From the NCBI RefSeq assembly GCF_000328475.2, contig NC_026493.1, positions 488,768 to 552,767 of the forward strand: a stretch of DNA of 64,000 nt. The letters run 5' to 3'. The notes beneath the pieces were generated by a model, which saw nothing but the letters and a program-made list of their open reading frames with translations, was not told the DNA's origin and searched no databases. Position numbers and translations under genes: made by a program. Shown here piece after piece: positions 11,401 through 20,940 of this stretch (position 1 is the first letter of the stretch; every line of letters begins with the position of its first letter). Source of the DNA: Mycosarcoma maydis (Eukaryota > Basidiomycota > Ustilaginomycetes > Ustilaginales).

Positions 11401-12263
11401 TGGTCTACTGTCAGTCGATCATCACCACCGAGCTGTACAGCAACGTGTTTGAGATCGTCTTTGCAACGCTCAACTCGTTTGTCGCTGCAGCGGTGCAGAG
11501 TACGGGTTACTTCTGCTACGCTGCCGTGGTATCGGGATCTATTGTGCTCATCCTGCCTGGGTTTATCGTGCTCAGCGGTTCGTTGGAACTGCAGTCCAAG
11601 AACTTGATTGCCGGCTCGGTGCGGTTGGTCTACGCGATTATCTACTCGCTCTTTTTGGGCTTTGGTATTTCGATCGGCGTTTCGTTCTGGCAGCTTTTCT
11701 CGGGCGACACCGATACGCGAGGGTACAGCAACTGCAGCCTGCGTCACACCGACACATGGTGGCAGTCGGATGTGCGCGAGATTTGGGCGCTGCTCACCGC
11801 TCCCGCCTATTCGATCTCGCTGTCGTTGCGCAACCAGGCCAAGGTGACGCGCAAAGAGTTTCCCGTCATGGTGCTCATCGCATGCGGAGGCTGGGCTTGT
11901 AACCACTTTGCAGCGAAAGCAACGGCGCTCTCGCGGCGACAGGATGTTACAGCAGCACTGGGATCGCTCGCTGTGGGTATCATGGCCAACATCTACGGGC
12001 GCATCTTTGACGGTCGCAGCTTTGTCGTTTCGGTTCCCGGTATCCTGTACCAACTGCCTTCCGGTTTGTCCAACGGAGGCGGTCTGCTCAACTTTGCCAA
12101 CAATTCAGACTCGACTTCGGCTTTCGCGTCTGGTTTCACCGTCGCGCAGAGTCTGGTCGAGGTGGCACTCGGCTTGACCGTCGGCCTATTTGCAAGTACC
12201 GTGCTGTCCTACTTGTTGGGCGGTAGGAAGATGAGGAATGGTGGCGGACTGTTTAGCTTCTGA
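8454..12263 (+). CDS. PRM10/ThrE-like multi-spanning membrane transporter with long disordered N-terminus
   Basis: The protein has 1269 residues in one exon. Residues 1 to about 820 are low-complexity Ser/Thr/Pro/Asp-rich sequence with no membrane segments. From about residue 823 a conserved domain begins, with MHVAAILQRQQFIMKLARAL and FGAPTHRIE as in the ThrE N-terminal (DUF1212) half. It is followed by about ten hydrophobic segments, including GFIVLSGSLELQSKN and VSVPGILYQLPSGL. Yeast PRM10 and bacterial ThrE threonine/serine exporters share this two-part fold. Export of a small amino acid or similar solute is the family-level guess; the fungal substrate is unknown. A short Gln/Ala/Lys repeat (AQAAQAAPAAQ) lies near residues 262-276. 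A 458-codon antisense frame under the membrane domain is taken as a shadow. Confidence 0.88.
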   Translation: MSDTHAGAQEPDNTISSSSTDASSTLPTGSHENEPHNPASSSYHTTDPQTLIHHIHGDDTLYNSIDTPQHFASSSNASTSTTVPQHAPRPSASTSTSTFTSTAARRAAGRVHWDGTSNAASLRRGGQLSIQSRTGGALTGPTVTVRGGAIPAQPDRSKPLSLGSVRRNHHPGPLNIAQRLTPRNESSSLDLPLHPHSSTGADATDAAADSDAPVTSAAHIPSLSLTGAKGLDEQGLDNRAFLELQRELQRHEARSEDAASHISWQDAQAAQAAPAAQDSQGGHRLAQVFADRERDREARRRRQQHTIPNAAAQDTSGLLTDMSFPTTPGSGTSESSYDPANDSDLEHLDFVPGETDGMPTRLKKRNDNDDADQQPKGWAKLRGLFGKPPADQEDEEEKGEVGQTVEFKNASLHDQGGPTNWKSVPVETSSGLHTDDGPRRKPNKFEREAVRLVKQHKLAQQRQDALDRIGRSHLPDTGATTPDAMETTMNLDARPVMSGGVLGNLLRLYEQQQREAKSAATSSIASASEYNTDVDGRQLIDEIPQHVQAKLNSPGFQSKSDKYEKRRGLALHSIALPSPKITQKFAKAGNVAFSTSTKVVRGVANETGIDAALDERPKAARSDAGVFGALVATTGNLIGAVSPQHAQLGPNPKRPGFSLDRYLLPEMNAKTLKRTAQIVADAAPAPYRPSNFGSPLASRSHSLPTSPDADRRDSSTQANSPPASGYVTPGKKRPSSIMHLPSRTMTGASSVDGSAPRKRHHLGLPGAMTRAFTYSNLNTPDVNAGFGPDYFGPDAEKMHSDYHKQEWQRKLKKRAKNKKRKEEIFITMHVAAILQRQQFIMKLARALMMFGAPTHRIETQIQQTGRVLEINCRCIYLPNLMLLAFGDDTTHTSETKFIKQTSGLDLTKLTDMHTIYWNVIHDKIGVEEASAQLDELMRRKPLIGRIPMVLIGGFASAFICVGPQGFNGSFIDAVMAFPLGAFLVYCQSIITTELYSNVFEIVFATLNSFVAAAVQSTGYFCYAAVVSGSIVLILPGFIVLSGSLELQSKNLIAGSVRLVYAIIYSLFLGFGISIGVSFWQLFSGDTDTRGYSNCSLRHTDTWWQSDVREIWALLTAPAYSISLSLRNQAKVTRKEFPVMVLIACGGWACNHFAAKATALSRRQDVTAALGSLAVGIMANIYGRIFDGRSFVVSVPGILYQLPSGLSNGGGLLNFANNSDSTSAFASGFTVAQSLVEVALGLTVGLFASTVLSYLLGGRKMRNGGGLFSF

Positions 12264-12612
12264 TTGCGCAGCCATGCTTTTTTCGCTTTCTTTTTTTCGC
12301 TATCACTTGCTCACCATGCTTTCTGCAACCATGCTCTCTGGATCCGCGATCCATTACATAGATGGATGACGGTTCTAACTCCGGTTTTTCTCATATTGTT
12401 CCCTTCTAGCATATACACTCTCTTTGGCGTTCACATCACTGCAGCATTCTTGATTTCCATACAGCATCGTTCGTTCACCTTGTCTTGTTTCTTCACGTAC
12501 ACATGAGATTGAATATACAGATTCGTGATTAGAGCTGTGGCTGTGATGGGCCGAGGGATCGTGCGGGTATGTTGCTGGCGCTTGGGAAGGAGGCGAGAGG
12601 CGAGGTCGTGGT
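12264..12612. other. Convergent 3' flank between the PRM10-like and SVIP-like genes
   Basis: 349 bp, T-rich after the PRM10-like stop, holding both 3' untranslated ends. Nothing else was seen. Confidence 0.6.
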
Positions 12613-13051
12613 TTAGTCCCACTGTGGTAAGAGGGGGGCAGGAAAGGTGAGTTGGAGGACAAGGTTGTGGCTGGCGCAGAAGCGACTTCAGGGGGGTGTA
12701 GTGGGGGGTTTGGAGGCTTACGATGACTCTGTGAGGTTCGTCTTGGTTTTGTGTGAGAGGGTGGGCTGACTTGTTGTGCATCAATTGCTGGCTGAGCTTT
12801 CCATGCGTGGGGGTGCCTTTGGCAGCTTGAGCGTTGATCCGACGTTCTGCGGCCTGTGCACGTGCCTCGCGATCGGTTGCTGGTGTGCTTGAGCCCAAGA
12901 CGCTAGGAGAGGGCATGGGTTGTGTTGTTGGGCCGCCTGCACTGCCTAGTCGTTGTCCTTGTGTGGTTGCCGCGCTCCAAGCCGCACTCGACGCCTCATT
13001 CAGCGTCCGTCCCTCGCCCTGAAACTTGGTCTTGGACAAACAAGAGCCCAT
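12613..13051 (-). CDS. Small N-myristoylated SVIP/YGL108C-like protein, two exons
   Basis: Exons are 12722-13051 and 12613-12621 on the minus strand. The 100-bp intron runs from GTAAGC to ACCACAG and splices on the last codons (..HRVIWD). The product is 112 residues. It starts MGSCLSKTK, a strong N-myristoylation signal with a neighbouring palmitoylatable Cys. The middle is Ser/Gly/Pro-rich, and a basic helix REARAQAAERRINAQAAKG is followed by GKLSQQL. Yeast YGL108C (MGLCGSK..., AARLAAEKR..., KGELGKKL, C-terminal IYD) and animal SVIP (AAERR) have the same layout. SVIP binds the AAA ATPase p97/VCP at membranes, so an adaptor at the cytosolic membrane face is the likely role, but this is inferred from layout rather than strong identity. 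It is divergently transcribed from uL22m. Confidence 0.72.
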
Positions 13052-13652
13052 AATCGTCACTGCTGCTCGCTGAGCCCGGCTGGGTCGTATGGAGAAGTGC
13101 GCAAAGAAACGCGCAAAGGTTGCACCCGATCAATGGTGTGCTAATCACGAACACGGAGTGTCATTTGGAATCGTGAATGTCAAGATGGTGACTGTGTAGC
13201 GCGTGGCTGTGTGAGGTGCGTCCAAAAGCAGCAAGCACCAGGCAGCAAGCACCAAGGACCCTGTGCTTGATCCGTGATCCACGATGCATATTCAAAAGTG
13301 TTACACCGGTAGAGCCAACATTGATGGCCGTCCGGCGTGCGGGGCGTGTGCGGCCACGAGCGTGAGCCTGTGAGCGTGCAGAAATAAGTTGAAGATCGGC
13401 GATTGCTACCAGATGCACGTGACACTCAATTTTGAGCGGGACAGGAGCAAGAAGAAGAACGGTGGGTGGCTGCTTGAAGTTTTTCCAGTGGACGTGATCC
13501 TCGTCATCATCATCATCGTCGACATCATCATCGTCAGCGCAGCCATCGGTATCGTCGACGTTATCCGACACTTGACGAGAGGTGATTTGGTGGACGACGA
13601 CAAACAGAAGCAACTCAACGTCTTTTCCTGATCGACAATTTGGTGACGCACC
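13052..13652. promoter_or_regulatory. Divergent promoter region of the SVIP-like and uL22m genes
   Basis: 601 bp with an ATC/GTC trinucleotide tract (13501-13535) and one AATCGTGAATG motif near 13170. Several short open frames cross it on both strands, but none has recognisable protein features. Confidence 0.5.
13501..13535. repeat. Imperfect (ATC/GTC)n trinucleotide tract
   Basis: About eleven ATC/GTC/GAC triplets upstream of the uL22m gene. Confidence 0.85.
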
Positions 13653-14678
13653 ATGTCGGCTTCGCATACCGCCAGTCGGACGGCGAGGCTGCTCATGCGC
13701 TCGTCGACAGCAACGCGCGCCACTCAATCTTGCACGTCAACTCGCACCGCTCCTGCGGTGTCGTACCGATGGTAAGTTGCAGAATGTTGCTCGATTCGGA
13801 TCGTATGCGTTTGTGATTTTTTCTGACTGTCTTGCGTCATATTCGGGGATGTTTGGTATTTGGTATTTGGGGTTTGGTTTTTGTCTCTTCACAGCGTGTC
13901 GTCGTCTGTACCACGTGCGTCGTTGCTGTCGGACATCTCAGAACGACTCGCCAAGGTGGCGCTTGGATCGAACTACACCAAGACGCGCGAACGTGGTGGA
14001 ATTTTGCCCGAAGACCAAAAGAAGCTCGACTACGAACGTCAGCGCGATTCGGCCATGGCATCAGTTTCGCCCGACGGTATGCCTCTATTCGAAGACGTCG
14101 AGTCGCTGCCCATCTCGCAACAGGCGCAGCGAAGACAGCAACGCATATCTGCCAAAGTCGAAACGCGCCAGTTGCGCAAACGGTTCAACGCCAAACATCC
14201 CATCACGGGCGCTGCGCTAGAGCACAAATACTCGACCGCAGCATTCAAAATCTCCCCGCGCAAACTACAGCTCTTGGCCAACCAGATCAGCGGACAACCA
14301 ATCGACTATGCAATTCTGCAGATGCAGTTCTCGCCCAAACGCGCCGCTAAGCGCGTGCTGAGCACTCTGGCACTAGCTAGGGACCATGCGGCTGCAAAAG
14401 GCATGCAAGTGCCTAGGCTTGTTGTCAGCGAAGCATGGGTCGGCAAGGGCCTCTATTTGACGCGTACCGATATCAAAGGTAGGGCGAGAATGGGCAGGAA
14501 ACATCATCCTCAGGCTAGATTAAGTATCGTGCTCAGGTATGGAAAGACGTACGCCGAGAAGGAGGTAGAGAAGATCGAGTTGGCGAGAAAGAGGGCCAGG
14601 GCGATCGGAAACGGTGGCGTGGTAAGAACGGATAATAAGATCGTCAATGGATTTCAGAGGCCGGGTTGGGCTTGGTAG
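13653..14678 (+). CDS. Mitochondrial large-subunit ribosomal protein uL22m, two exons
   Basis: Exons are 13653-13771 and 13895-14678. The 123-bp intron has a GTAAGT donor and a TTCACAG acceptor, and splicing joins SYRC to VSSSVPRASLL. The product is about 300 residues. The first exon is Ser/Thr/Arg-rich (MSASHTASRTARLLMRSSTA), a mitochondrial presequence. The uL22 domain spans about residues 150-290, with FKISPRKLQLLANQISGQPI, the AKRVLSTLALARDHAAAKGM helix, VSEAWVGKGLYLTRTDIKGR and a basic GRARMGRKHHPQARLSIVL loop. In the mitoribosome this protein lines the peptide exit tunnel. The ATG was chosen because it opens the presequence and fits the phase of the intron. Confidence 0.93.
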
Positions 14679-14861
14679 ACGCCAGCACACTCAGCAGCAC
14701 ATCTAAGTTAGCCCTAGCACATGCAGTCTCGATACTTGGCCGCAATCACAATGCATTGCATCAAAAAACAAAGACGGCCATCGAGGCATATACCCACCGA
14801 TGACCAAGAGATTCAAAGAGATTGATTTGCACTCCACGCGCTTCAGAGTGCATCCTGCTAA

Positions 14862-15647
14862 CTAGGCTCTGAGTTGTCGACGGAGCATCTTGGATTTGAC
14901 CAGGTCGACAGGGATGTATGCATAACCCGTTGCTTCGCCCAATCCTCTGGACCACAGCGCCCACGTTTTGTCCAACGAACTTTGCACTTGCTCTTCACTC
15001 ATCCAGCCTGGATGCTCCTTTGCCATCCTCTGTGCCCACTCGAATGCCTTGGCCTTGGCCATCACACCTTCCTTTGCCATCTGCAGTTCCGTCTTCTTGT
15101 TGGTCGAGTACTGGACCCTGTCTAACCATCCCGCTTGGCTTGCGCGATCCGAATACGTGCCAGCATGATTCCGGTTGAGTCGAATGTAGAATCGATTAAA
15201 GGCGAACGACTTGATCGAAGCATGAAGGTCTCTTGGATCGAGCGGAAGTTGCACGGCTGGTCTGGTCGTGTCGAACGAGACCAGGTGCGAGCGGCTCAAG
15301 CTGATCGGATAGTCGAGTAGAGACGGTAGCTTGTATAGAGACCATCCATCGCTGAGCTGCTCAGTGCGTCCGTGCACGAGCGGTGCCGAGCTCATCAGGC
15401 CGACAGGCCGACCAGACGACGAGCTTGATTCGGATCGCGCGTTCGACAGCACCACCGCATCGTGCGCAACCACTGCTTTGAACAACTCTTCCGTTGAGAG
15501 CTCCTCGATGTGCAGCGGCTGCGAGATCGAAATCGTTGGCGACGCATTACGCGTCTTACTCGATCCTACTGGCGCGCCAACAACGCACAGACGCCATGAG
15601 ACTAGAACCATCATGGCCGACATGAGCAGCTTGCTCAGTGCAGACAT
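14862..15647 (-). CDS. Secreted protein of unknown function (effector candidate A)
   Basis: A 261-residue single-exon protein starting MSALSKLLMSAMMVLVSWRL, with a hydrophobic core and likely cleavage after VVGA. I recognise no domain. It has no cysteines after the signal region, several short charged stretches, and a C-terminus rich in Lys/Trp (WAQRMAKEHPGWMSEEQVQ). The ATG at 15647 is used because it starts the signal peptide; upstream in-frame codons would bury it. A TATA-like sequence lies about 140 bp upstream (15783-15796, minus strand). It sits head to head with a second secreted protein gene at 16714. A novel, lineage-specific secreted protein next to another in a smut-like genome suggests a plant-interaction effector, but nothing in the sequence proves it. 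Confidence 0.7.
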   Translation of the reverse strand: MSALSKLLMSAMMVLVSWRLCVVGAPVGSSKTRNASPTISISQPLHIEELSTEELFKAVVAHDAVVLSNARSESSSSSGRPVGLMSSAPLVHGRTEQLSDGWSLYKLPSLLDYPISLSRSHLVSFDTTRPAVQLPLDPRDLHASIKSFAFNRFYIRLNRNHAGTYSDRASQAGWLDRVQYSTNKKTELQMAKEGVMAKAKAFEWAQRMAKEHPGWMSEEQVQSSLDKTWALWSRGLGEATGYAYIPVDLVKSKMLRRQLRA

Positions 15648-16713
15648 GGTAAGCCTCGCTCCAAGCTTGCAGTTGGCGTCAGTCATGTTGCAAGAAGCAG
15701 TGCTATGGTCGCCTTGGTGCATCTACCTCGAGTCTCGTTCGAGCTTTAGCGCACCACGATGCTTCTGTCAGTCTCATAGTCCCCGTATATATGCACATCT
15801 GAAGCGCAAGCCCTATCAAGATGCGTCTGTGTCACCACCAATGCCAGCACAGTGCGTTTTCTTCGCTCCCAGTCACACCATGCGCAGTTGGCACAAATAT
15901 ACAGGATTCTATCGGTTTTCGTGGCTCCAAGGCGCCAAGACGCCTTGAACCGCAACCGCATATCTCTGGTGGGCTCGCAAAATTCACCGAACATGCTTCC
16001 AGCAGCAAGCACGAATGGCTGAGCGCCCACCCAGGATGCGTGAGAAACAGCTTGGCTCAGCAGCAGATGAAGGTCGTGCACATTTGATTTCCTCAAAAGA
16101 GGCATCTCGAATCGACAGCCGATCGCAGTTCAGCACTGCGCTTGACGCAATGAAGCTCGGAGCGTTTTCTGGGATTTGAGTGGTTGTGGGTACAGTGCGA
16201 TGCAGTTAAGCCGAAGGTCACACTCAAATTTGTGGCGATGCGATGCGAGGCGATGCAAATGGAAGCTAACGGCTTCATCCAGCTTTGTCAATCAAGCAAC
16301 CGTCTAGATGAAGCTCCAGCCTGCTCGGAGCCATGCGAATGGTTGCTGTACTTTGTCCCACGACCCAACCCACCTTACTACACTTGGCGCGTACACCACA
16401 TCGCCTGTCCTTTCAGAGGGGCGAACGTGAATCAGCTCGACCGGCGAATGAGACTTGCCTGACTTTGTCATATTTCCTTGGCCTTCTGCTACACAGTGCG
16501 CCCATCCACTTGCCCCGTTCCAACAAGTTCGCTGGCCCGTCGCAACCTTGCTCTATCTTTTCATCAACAGACCCGAAACGTGCATCTCATCACACCATCG
16601 GCTCGGCCCTAGCTCGGTGTGGTAGAAGATCGTTGGTATGTCGATGTCGACGAAAACACGATAACGATCCAAAAGTGGTATTGATCAGATCGGTTCAAGC
16701 TGGGCTTATCGCC
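15648..16713. promoter_or_regulatory. Divergent promoter region between two secreted-protein genes
   Basis: 1.07 kb. It carries a TATA-like box for the left gene at 15783-15796. It has a possible small intron-like GT..AG span in the leader of the right gene (about 16644-16688). Open frames here are short. Confidence 0.45.
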
Positions 16714-17703
16714 ATGTGGCTAGTATCCATCCTCAAACTTGTTCTCACGACTGCGTATTTGCGCACGATCTTGGCCATCGAGGTGCCCACTTCACTCATC
16801 CCGAAAGCAAGCACTGAGCTGGACAGCATTCTGCGCGCTGCTCACATCGAACTTCCTTCACTCAACCATGACGCTCTCGTGCAAGATTCGGCCAAATCGC
16901 TCGTCGTTGCTGCTCAAAAGGGACGGATTGCGATCGCCGAGCATGTCATCAATACTGGATCTAGAAACGACGCCGAGTCTGCTTTGGCTAGATCAAGTGC
17001 GCTACAGGATTCTTGGATGGACCGTGTGGCATCTCATCTCACCACGCAGCTTGATAACATGGAGACAGTGGGAAAGATGGAGTGGAAGCTACATCGCGGT
17101 TTCAGGGAAGGAGTGCTCGAGACGAAAGCTGACGACTTTACCGCACGAGCCTTGCGGCCCGAAAAGCTGGCCCCGATCGAGAATGAGCTCAGCAAACATG
17201 CGACAATGCAAGAAAGGGTGCGACACCTGTGGGCTCGCATCAGAGCGATGCTACGAGATGCCGATCCAATCTCAGCGCTCAGACGATGGAGGATCCGGAG
17301 TCTACTAAAGGAGCTCTCGACTCCGCCCAAACCTTCTGCCTTACCACCGCTGTCCTTGCATACTTCACCGCAGCCTTCTGTTGCAACTCCGTGGGACATG
17401 GATCAACTCAGGGCAAGGCTGTCCTCCATCACAGCTCTCAAAAGTGTACAATCGCAGATGGCCGCGGCTGAAGCTAAAGACGCCTTTGCAACCGCCCTGA
17501 TCGAGAAAGCACCAGTCGTCCAATCAAGCATCGTACTGCACAAGGCGCCGGTCAGAAAGGTGTTGCTGCCAAGCAAGATGATCTACAAGCCTTTGCCCGG
17601 CGCAGATGGAACCAGAGCAGAACGAAAGTGGATCCATACATATCGCAGAATGGGTCCATCGTCCGATTGGAGTGATGTATTAATTCCTGGCGTTGCCCGA
17701 TAA
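16714..17703 (+). CDS. Secreted protein of unknown function (effector candidate B)
   Basis: The ATG at 16714 opens MWLVSILKLVLTTAYLRTIL, a signal peptide with probable cleavage near AIE. The mature part is about 305 residues, alpha-helical in character, with many Arg/Lys/Glu residues, no cysteines and a Pro/Ser-rich hinge near residue 215 (STPPKPSALPPLSLHTSPQP). The open frame extends further upstream, but that part lacks a signal peptide and has non-coding character, so the internal ATG is preferred. No known domain is recognised. With the divergent neighbour at 14862-15647 it forms a pair of secreted orphans. A faint resemblance of their basic C-terminal halves was not strong enough to claim paralogy. 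Confidence 0.68.
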   Translation: MWLVSILKLVLTTAYLRTILAIEVPTSLIPKASTELDSILRAAHIELPSLNHDALVQDSAKSLVVAAQKGRIAIAEHVINTGSRNDAESALARSSALQDSWMDRVASHLTTQLDNMETVGKMEWKLHRGFREGVLETKADDFTARALRPEKLAPIENELSKHATMQERVRHLWARIRAMLRDADPISALRRWRIRSLLKELSTPPKPSALPPLSLHTSPQPSVATPWDMDQLRARLSSITALKSVQSQMAAAEAKDAFATALIEKAPVVQSSIVLHKAPVRKVLLPSKMIYKPLPGADGTRAERKWIHTYRRMGPSSDWSDVLIPGVAR

Positions 17704-18790
17704 AAATCGTGAAAGACAAAGGTGGAGCAAGTGCTGGTTGTTATTATTCGTGACTATAATAAGCCTGCACGCAGCTGCACAAACCAGTCCCGCGAATCGA
17801 GGTCGAGGTCGAACACAAGCAACAATCGCGAATCACGAATCACGAACACTCTCTCAACAAAAGGTGGGCCTTTGATTCTTATTGCCTGCTGAACACTGTC
17901 TTTTCTGAACTCTCACTTTCTCACCCAAGACCCACATCAAATTGGCTGAGCCACTCACTGCTGCAACAGCGGATTCTCTACCACACCATGCAGCACTTAC
18001 TCCGACTCGGAGTTCTGCACAGTCTGTGAGAAAATAAAGGTTTTCCACGAGCGAAAAAAGGATGAATGAGATGTTTTGAATAGCTATTAATAAAACAAAA
18101 CATATTTAGAGTATTGAGTGTACCGCCTTGAGGCCTAGGCTCTGTGTACACCGCATCCTCACGACTGGCACAAGTGAAAACCGGACAAACTCACGCTGCT
18201 CATTTTTCATTTCTTATTTTGTGTTTTGTAATCACGAATTATGCGCGCGGTTTTTCTCCTCCGCCACGTTACTCGCGACTGTAAAAATTGGAGATGCCAT
18301 GCACTTCGGCTGCAGCTCGTCCCTGATCGCCATGTTCTGGACAGCTGTCGCTCTTTATCTCGGAGAGGAAAACGATCTGCTGGGAACAGTATGTCCGGCT
18401 GAGAAGAGACCAGGGCAGATGCTCGACCGTCCTGGAAGAAACAAGCAAGCTGCAGCTCAGCATAGATATCGTTCTGGCTGGCCATGGTGCGAATTCTAGG
18501 CTAGGGATTCGGACAAGTGCAATCAGAACAGACCTCTCCACCGGGTCGCAGATAGTGCAACAAAGCGATCGAACCATCGCTCAAGGGTGGTTGCTCGTTA
18601 TTCAGTGCAAGTCGACTAGTGTGATGCTGGTGCATCATACCACGTGTAAAGCTAGATCAGTGCTGTGCGCTCTGGACCCTATGCTTCCCGTGTAGCAGGT
18701 CGGTGAATCTGGAGTGTCCACCTGTGGTCTCTGATCTCTGCATGCGCTTCACCATCTTGTTCCGTCTCCACCATCTTGTCTCGTCGTCAG
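17704..18790. other. Intergenic region
   Basis: 1.09 kb holding AATCACGAATC motifs (17826-17848, 18231) and an AT-rich block (18030-18115). No supportable gene was seen. Confidence 0.6.
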
Positions 18791-20818
18791 ATGCAATATC
18801 TCGCCAGGATGAGCAGATACACAGACGGCACGCGCACGCCCACTGACTCGGAGAAAAAGTCGTTCTCGTCCACACTGTCGACATCGAGCTACCCTCCTTC
18901 ACCTAGCTACGTCGCAGGAGATCCTGCATGGGCACGCCCTTTGGGAGGAGGCCAGTCGCTTCGTCAGCGCGTGTTTGACCTCTTCGGATCGAACCCTTCG
19001 ACGAGCAACTGGCGAGGATATACTCGCGCCGCTACCACGCCATCTGGTGACTTCAATGCATACAAGAATCCACTCTACCGCTCAACTGCCGCTACCAAGT
19101 TGCAAGATTTGTTGCGTGATCCTGCTCACAAGAGGATCTTCAAGTTGATTTGCTTGATCCTGATCATCGGGATTCCGTGTGCTCTGTTCGCATCGACGCC
19201 TTCTTCCGCATCGAATGCCGTCGCGGAGGCCAAACCTGCTACAGAGGTAGCAGAGTATGCCGGACAGACTGTTTCCTATCAGGATGGCCAGTGTCCTCGC
19301 ATCCTCGATGGCGGTGCTGATGCAATCGAATGTCACGTTCGATTGGCGCAGCGCAAGTTTGACTCGATGGTCTCGAGACAATCCCAGACCTACGAGCAGG
19401 CAGTAGAACGTTTTGTACAGCAGTACAACCGACAGCCACCTCCTGGTTTCGAAGATTGGTTCGCGTATGCAAAGCAAAATGACGTAGTCATCATCGACGA
19501 TTACGGCCAGCTCGAGAAGGACCTCGCTCCGCTGCGCAAGATTCCAGGTCACGTTCTGCGTGCTCGTGTAAAGAACGCACGCAAGACCAACATGTGGCTT
19601 CTGCACCAGTGGGACTTTGCCGATGGTAACGTCTCCACCTCGGCACCTGCCAACTGGGAGAACGTGAAGGTCTACCGCGAGATCATGTCGCCTTTCCTAC
19701 ACAAGCTTCCCAAGTTCAGCGTGCTGCACAGCTGGGACGACTCGCACCGCGTGTGCGGAACCAAACACGGTGCTGAAGATGTCAATGACACAAACGTGGT
19801 CCAAGTCCAAACCACCGGTATTCCAGATACCAGAGAGTACTTGACCACCGGCTGTCCACGCAATACGGAAACTAGCTCGTCTGTGACAAGCGATCGCCCC
19901 TCGGTCGACATCTGCACCCACTCGTACGATTGGTTGACCAAGCACGGCGTCTTTCACACGCACAACGGCTGCTTCAACTCGACGGTTCCTGTGCTCTCGT
20001 TGACAAAGGTATCGAGCTTCCAGGACGTCACCACCGCCTCGTGGTGCTACGGCTCGAGTGGATACCGTCTTTTTGGCGACAAGAAGGACACGGTGCCCTA
20101 CTCGGAAAAGAAATCGAGCCTTTACTGGCGCGGCAGCAACACTGGCTCGAGGCCCGAGGGCAAGTACGCATACCTTGGACACCGTCAGCGCTTAGTCATG
20201 ATGGGCCATCAGATGAAGACCAAGGCGGCCGAACTCGCCGCTCGCGTTAATACTGTCGACTCGCTTAGCTTCAGCGAAGCCGACTCGAGACGCGTGAATT
20301 TGACCAACATGCCCAAGACGTTCACAGAGGCGCAGCTTTCGGCGCTCTCGAGACTCGGCAATGATTCGATCGACATGAACTTTGTCAAGCTGCACGGCTG
20401 CGACGCAGACCCCAACTTCTGCCAAGAGTGGAAGGCCACGATCCCGCTCGCGGCGCATCAGCCTTCGTCCGAGGCGTTCAAGAACAAATTCTTGATGGAT
20501 CTCGACGGTAACTCGATGTCGTGCCGCTTTTACCGGCTTCTCGACAGCAACAGCCTCGTGTTCAAGCAGACCATCTACGTCGAATGGCACGACGACCGCA
20601 TCGTTCCGTGGCTCCACTACGTTCCCGTCTCCAGAGGCATGGAGGAGCTGCCCATCTTGATCGATTTCTTCGCCAACCATGCCAAAGGCCGCGAGCTGGG
20701 AGAAATGATTGCAAACGCATCAAAAGAATGGGCTGCATCTGCGCTCCGAAAGGTCGATCTCTCCATCTACACGTACCGCCAAATGCTTGAGCTCGCACAC
20801 ATCATTGGTCACGACTAG
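18791..20818 (+). CDS. CAP10-domain glycosyltransferase, type II membrane protein (paralogue 1)
   Basis: The protein has 675 residues from the ATG at 18791; an in-frame ATG at 18809 is equally possible. A Ser/Pro-rich cytosolic tail is followed by a single membrane anchor at about 117-134 (FKLICLILIIGIPCALFA) and a large lumenal part. The C-terminal third has the CAP10 signature: LYWRGSNTGSRPEGKYAYLG and GHRQR, then KFLMDLDGNSMSCRFYRLL, SNSLVFKQ and WHDDRIVPWLHYVPVS. CAP10/CAP59-type proteins are Golgi enzymes; Cryptococcus CAP10 and related CXT1-type proteins act in capsule and glycan xylosylation. The expected role is transfer of a sugar, possibly xylose, in the Golgi lumen. A close paralogue lies at 24235-26163 on the other strand. 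Confidence 0.9.
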   Translation: MQYLARMSRYTDGTRTPTDSEKKSFSSTLSTSSYPPSPSYVAGDPAWARPLGGGQSLRQRVFDLFGSNPSTSNWRGYTRAATTPSGDFNAYKNPLYRSTAATKLQDLLRDPAHKRIFKLICLILIIGIPCALFASTPSSASNAVAEAKPATEVAEYAGQTVSYQDGQCPRILDGGADAIECHVRLAQRKFDSMVSRQSQTYEQAVERFVQQYNRQPPPGFEDWFAYAKQNDVVIIDDYGQLEKDLAPLRKIPGHVLRARVKNARKTNMWLLHQWDFADGNVSTSAPANWENVKVYREIMSPFLHKLPKFSVLHSWDDSHRVCGTKHGAEDVNDTNVVQVQTTGIPDTREYLTTGCPRNTETSSSVTSDRPSVDICTHSYDWLTKHGVFHTHNGCFNSTVPVLSLTKVSSFQDVTTASWCYGSSGYRLFGDKKDTVPYSEKKSSLYWRGSNTGSRPEGKYAYLGHRQRLVMMGHQMKTKAAELAARVNTVDSLSFSEADSRRVNLTNMPKTFTEAQLSALSRLGNDSIDMNFVKLHGCDADPNFCQEWKATIPLAAHQPSSEAFKNKFLMDLDGNSMSCRFYRLLDSNSLVFKQTIYVEWHDDRIVPWLHYVPVSRGMEELPILIDFFANHAKGRELGEMIANASKEWAASALRKVDLSIYTYRQMLELAHIIGHD

Positions 20819-20908
20819 AATGTTCCGAATGTCTTTGCAAGCTTCGTGCCTCTTTTCACCACAATCGCATACTCTCATCCTTGTGTCTAGGTGCAAATCA
20901 CGAATACG

Positions 20909-20940
<32 letters not shown>

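Noticed and set aside
10677..12053. 458-codon open frame antisense to the PRM10-like membrane domain
   Set aside because: Charged, repetitive, no known motif, and it lies exactly under coding sequence of a clear gene.
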